64,000 nucleotides of DNA from contig NC_085101.1 of the NCBI RefSeq assembly GCF_963422355.1, positions 4,782,493 to 4,846,492 on the forward strand. The letters run 5' to 3'. Numbering within the stretch: the first letter of the stretch is position 1; each line of letters begins with the position of its first letter. The notes under the pieces were generated by a model, which saw only the letters and a program-made list of their open reading frames with translations, did not search any database and was not told where the DNA came from. Position numbers and translations under genes: made by a program. The DNA comes from Corticium candelabrum (taxonomy: Eukaryota > Porifera > Homoscleromorpha > Homosclerophorida > Plakinidae). Below are positions 63,190-64,000 of the stretch, in pieces.

Positions 63190-63777
63190 TGCAGAATGGC
63201 TCCTTGAGATTCCCGCGGTCTCAAGCCTCAAGTCCCGTATTTATAAATTTAAATCCCGTATATTAGCCTAACTTAAGTCCCGTATATTTATCGCCGGAAT
63301 GACTCATTCACTAACCGGCGAATAAATATTTTGCACTTTCGTAATATTTATCAGCGTTCTGTCAATTATAAATTTAAAACTTAGTCGGAAAACGCGTATT
63401 TGCGAGTCTACGTGATCTGACCAATCACGCGCGACGATGACGACACTCTCCTACATGCGCGCGCTACCACCTTTGTCATCGTTTCGTCAAAATCGTGACG
63501 CCGCTGCTACGCAGTAAGACGAGGTTCTCTACGTACAAGGTGACGTCGCTTTCTCTGCCCCCGACGCTCATCGCATGTCGCGTGCGCGCGCCGCGACTGG
63601 TGATGTCACAGAACCCATTTTCTCTCATGACTGCTTCCGACATCAAACAACACAAATTACCCGCTCTCGCTCGCTGTGATTCTGATTTCCGGCCGGCGCC
63701 CCTTCAACGCGAACGACTCTTGCCGTCGTAGCTCGTATTTTAATGTCGCTTATGCTTTTTCTAGGCCTGTTTTCGCG
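63190..63777. promoter_or_regulatory. Candidate bidirectional promoter between BARD1 and the 63778 gene
   Basis: It has three spaced copies of AAGTCCCGTAT (63230-63285), a TATTTATAAATTTAAA stretch and, towards the plus-strand gene, a CpG-rich part (63420-63720) with several GACG/CGTC motifs. TTTTTCTAGGCC at 63756-63767 looks like a splice acceptor, so the plus-strand gene probably has a non-coding first exon in this region. Confidence 0.45.
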
Positions 63778-64000
63778 ATGGACCCGCGACGTCATCATCA
63801 GAGTGACTTGGAATCTGCTGGTGGTGGCGAGATTCCTGGCGCTGAGCGCGCCGACGACCTCGAGAGCGGTGGGAGTGTCGACGCGAGCGGTTCGTCGTAC
63901 GAGCAGCCGACTCAGACGTCGGTCATCGCGTCGAGTTTGATGTCGAGCGACGGCACGCACTTGCGGGCGGCCGGAGGCAGCGAGACGAGTCTGAATTCGA
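63778..64000 (+). CDS. Start of an unidentified gene, cut by the window edge
   Basis: ATG at 63778 opens a frame that runs to the end of the window (74 complete codons). It begins MDPRRHHQSDLESAGGGEIP and continues Ser/Gly/Glu-rich (DDLESGGSVDASGSSYEQP, SVIASSLMSSDGTHL) with no domain. High CpG content and an acceptor just upstream support a true coding exon. It is the disordered N-terminus of a larger, probably intracellular protein. Identity cannot be told from this part. Confidence 0.55.
   Translation, partial: MDPRRHHQSDLESAGGGEIPGAERADDLESGGSVDASGSSYEQPTQTSVIASSLMSSDGTHLRAAGGSETSLNS

Overview
The window is nuclear DNA of an animal. It carries intron-rich orthologues of metazoan genes (BARD1, a CREB3/OASIS-type bZIP, an HROB-like recombination factor, a CLCA-type protease/VWA protein) among compact introns (about 60-2000 nt), many (TG)n/(CA)n and (CTGT)n tracts and many small inverted-repeat transposons. 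The divergence and lineage-specific families suggest an early-branching marine invertebrate, most plausibly a sponge. That placement is inference, because no marker gene for a phylum is present.

Layout. 1-9.9 kb: gene-poor, built of segmental duplications (about 0.94-2.86 kb repeated at 4.14-7.34 kb). The second copy carries a dead mariner-like transposon with target-site TA and matching inverted ends. Short exon-like modules ending in a consensus splice donor recur. 10.1-15.1 kb: a 2.9-kb tandem duplication holding an intact five-helix membrane protein gene and its broken twin; a third member (22.5 kb) and a relic (24.0 kb) follow. 16.7-18.1 kb: inverted-repeat miniatures. 18.306-21.355 kb: a 3.05-kb palindromic element with about 1.2-kb terminal inverted repeats, a 6-bp GTACAT target duplication and one RING-like gene whose C-terminus is encoded inside the right repeat. 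24.6-27.0 kb: a minus-strand gene joining a degenerate chitin-deacetylase-like domain to a large multipass membrane domain. About 27.3 kb: Helitron relic. 28.7-30.8 kb (-): HROB-like gene in seven exons. 31.4-36.6 kb (+): ten-exon CLCA homologue that appears to end in a netrin-type (NTR) domain. 37.5-43.0 kb (-): ten-exon CREB3-family gene carrying a Tigger/pogo-like insertion in its last intron. 43.5-56.1 kb (+): five tandem four-exon genes for small secreted, cysteine-rich, Dickkopf/colipase-like proteins, the last one a pseudogene. 56.3-63.2 kb (-): ten-exon BARD1, whose last exon has been partly copied back into the secreted-protein array. 63.8 kb to the edge (+): the start of an unidentified gene.

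How it fits together. HROB/CLCA, CREB3/secreted-protein cluster and BARD1/63.8-kb gene are head-to-head pairs separated by about 0.5-0.6 kb, so shared promoters are plausible. The secreted array grew by duplication of 2.4-2.7-kb units at the BARD1 3' side. The coding models given for HROB, CLCA, CREB3, BARD1 and the secreted genes were assembled by hand from splice sites, phase continuity and family resemblance; all exon sums are divisible by three. Everything else is repeats, microsatellites or sequence in which no feature was recognised.
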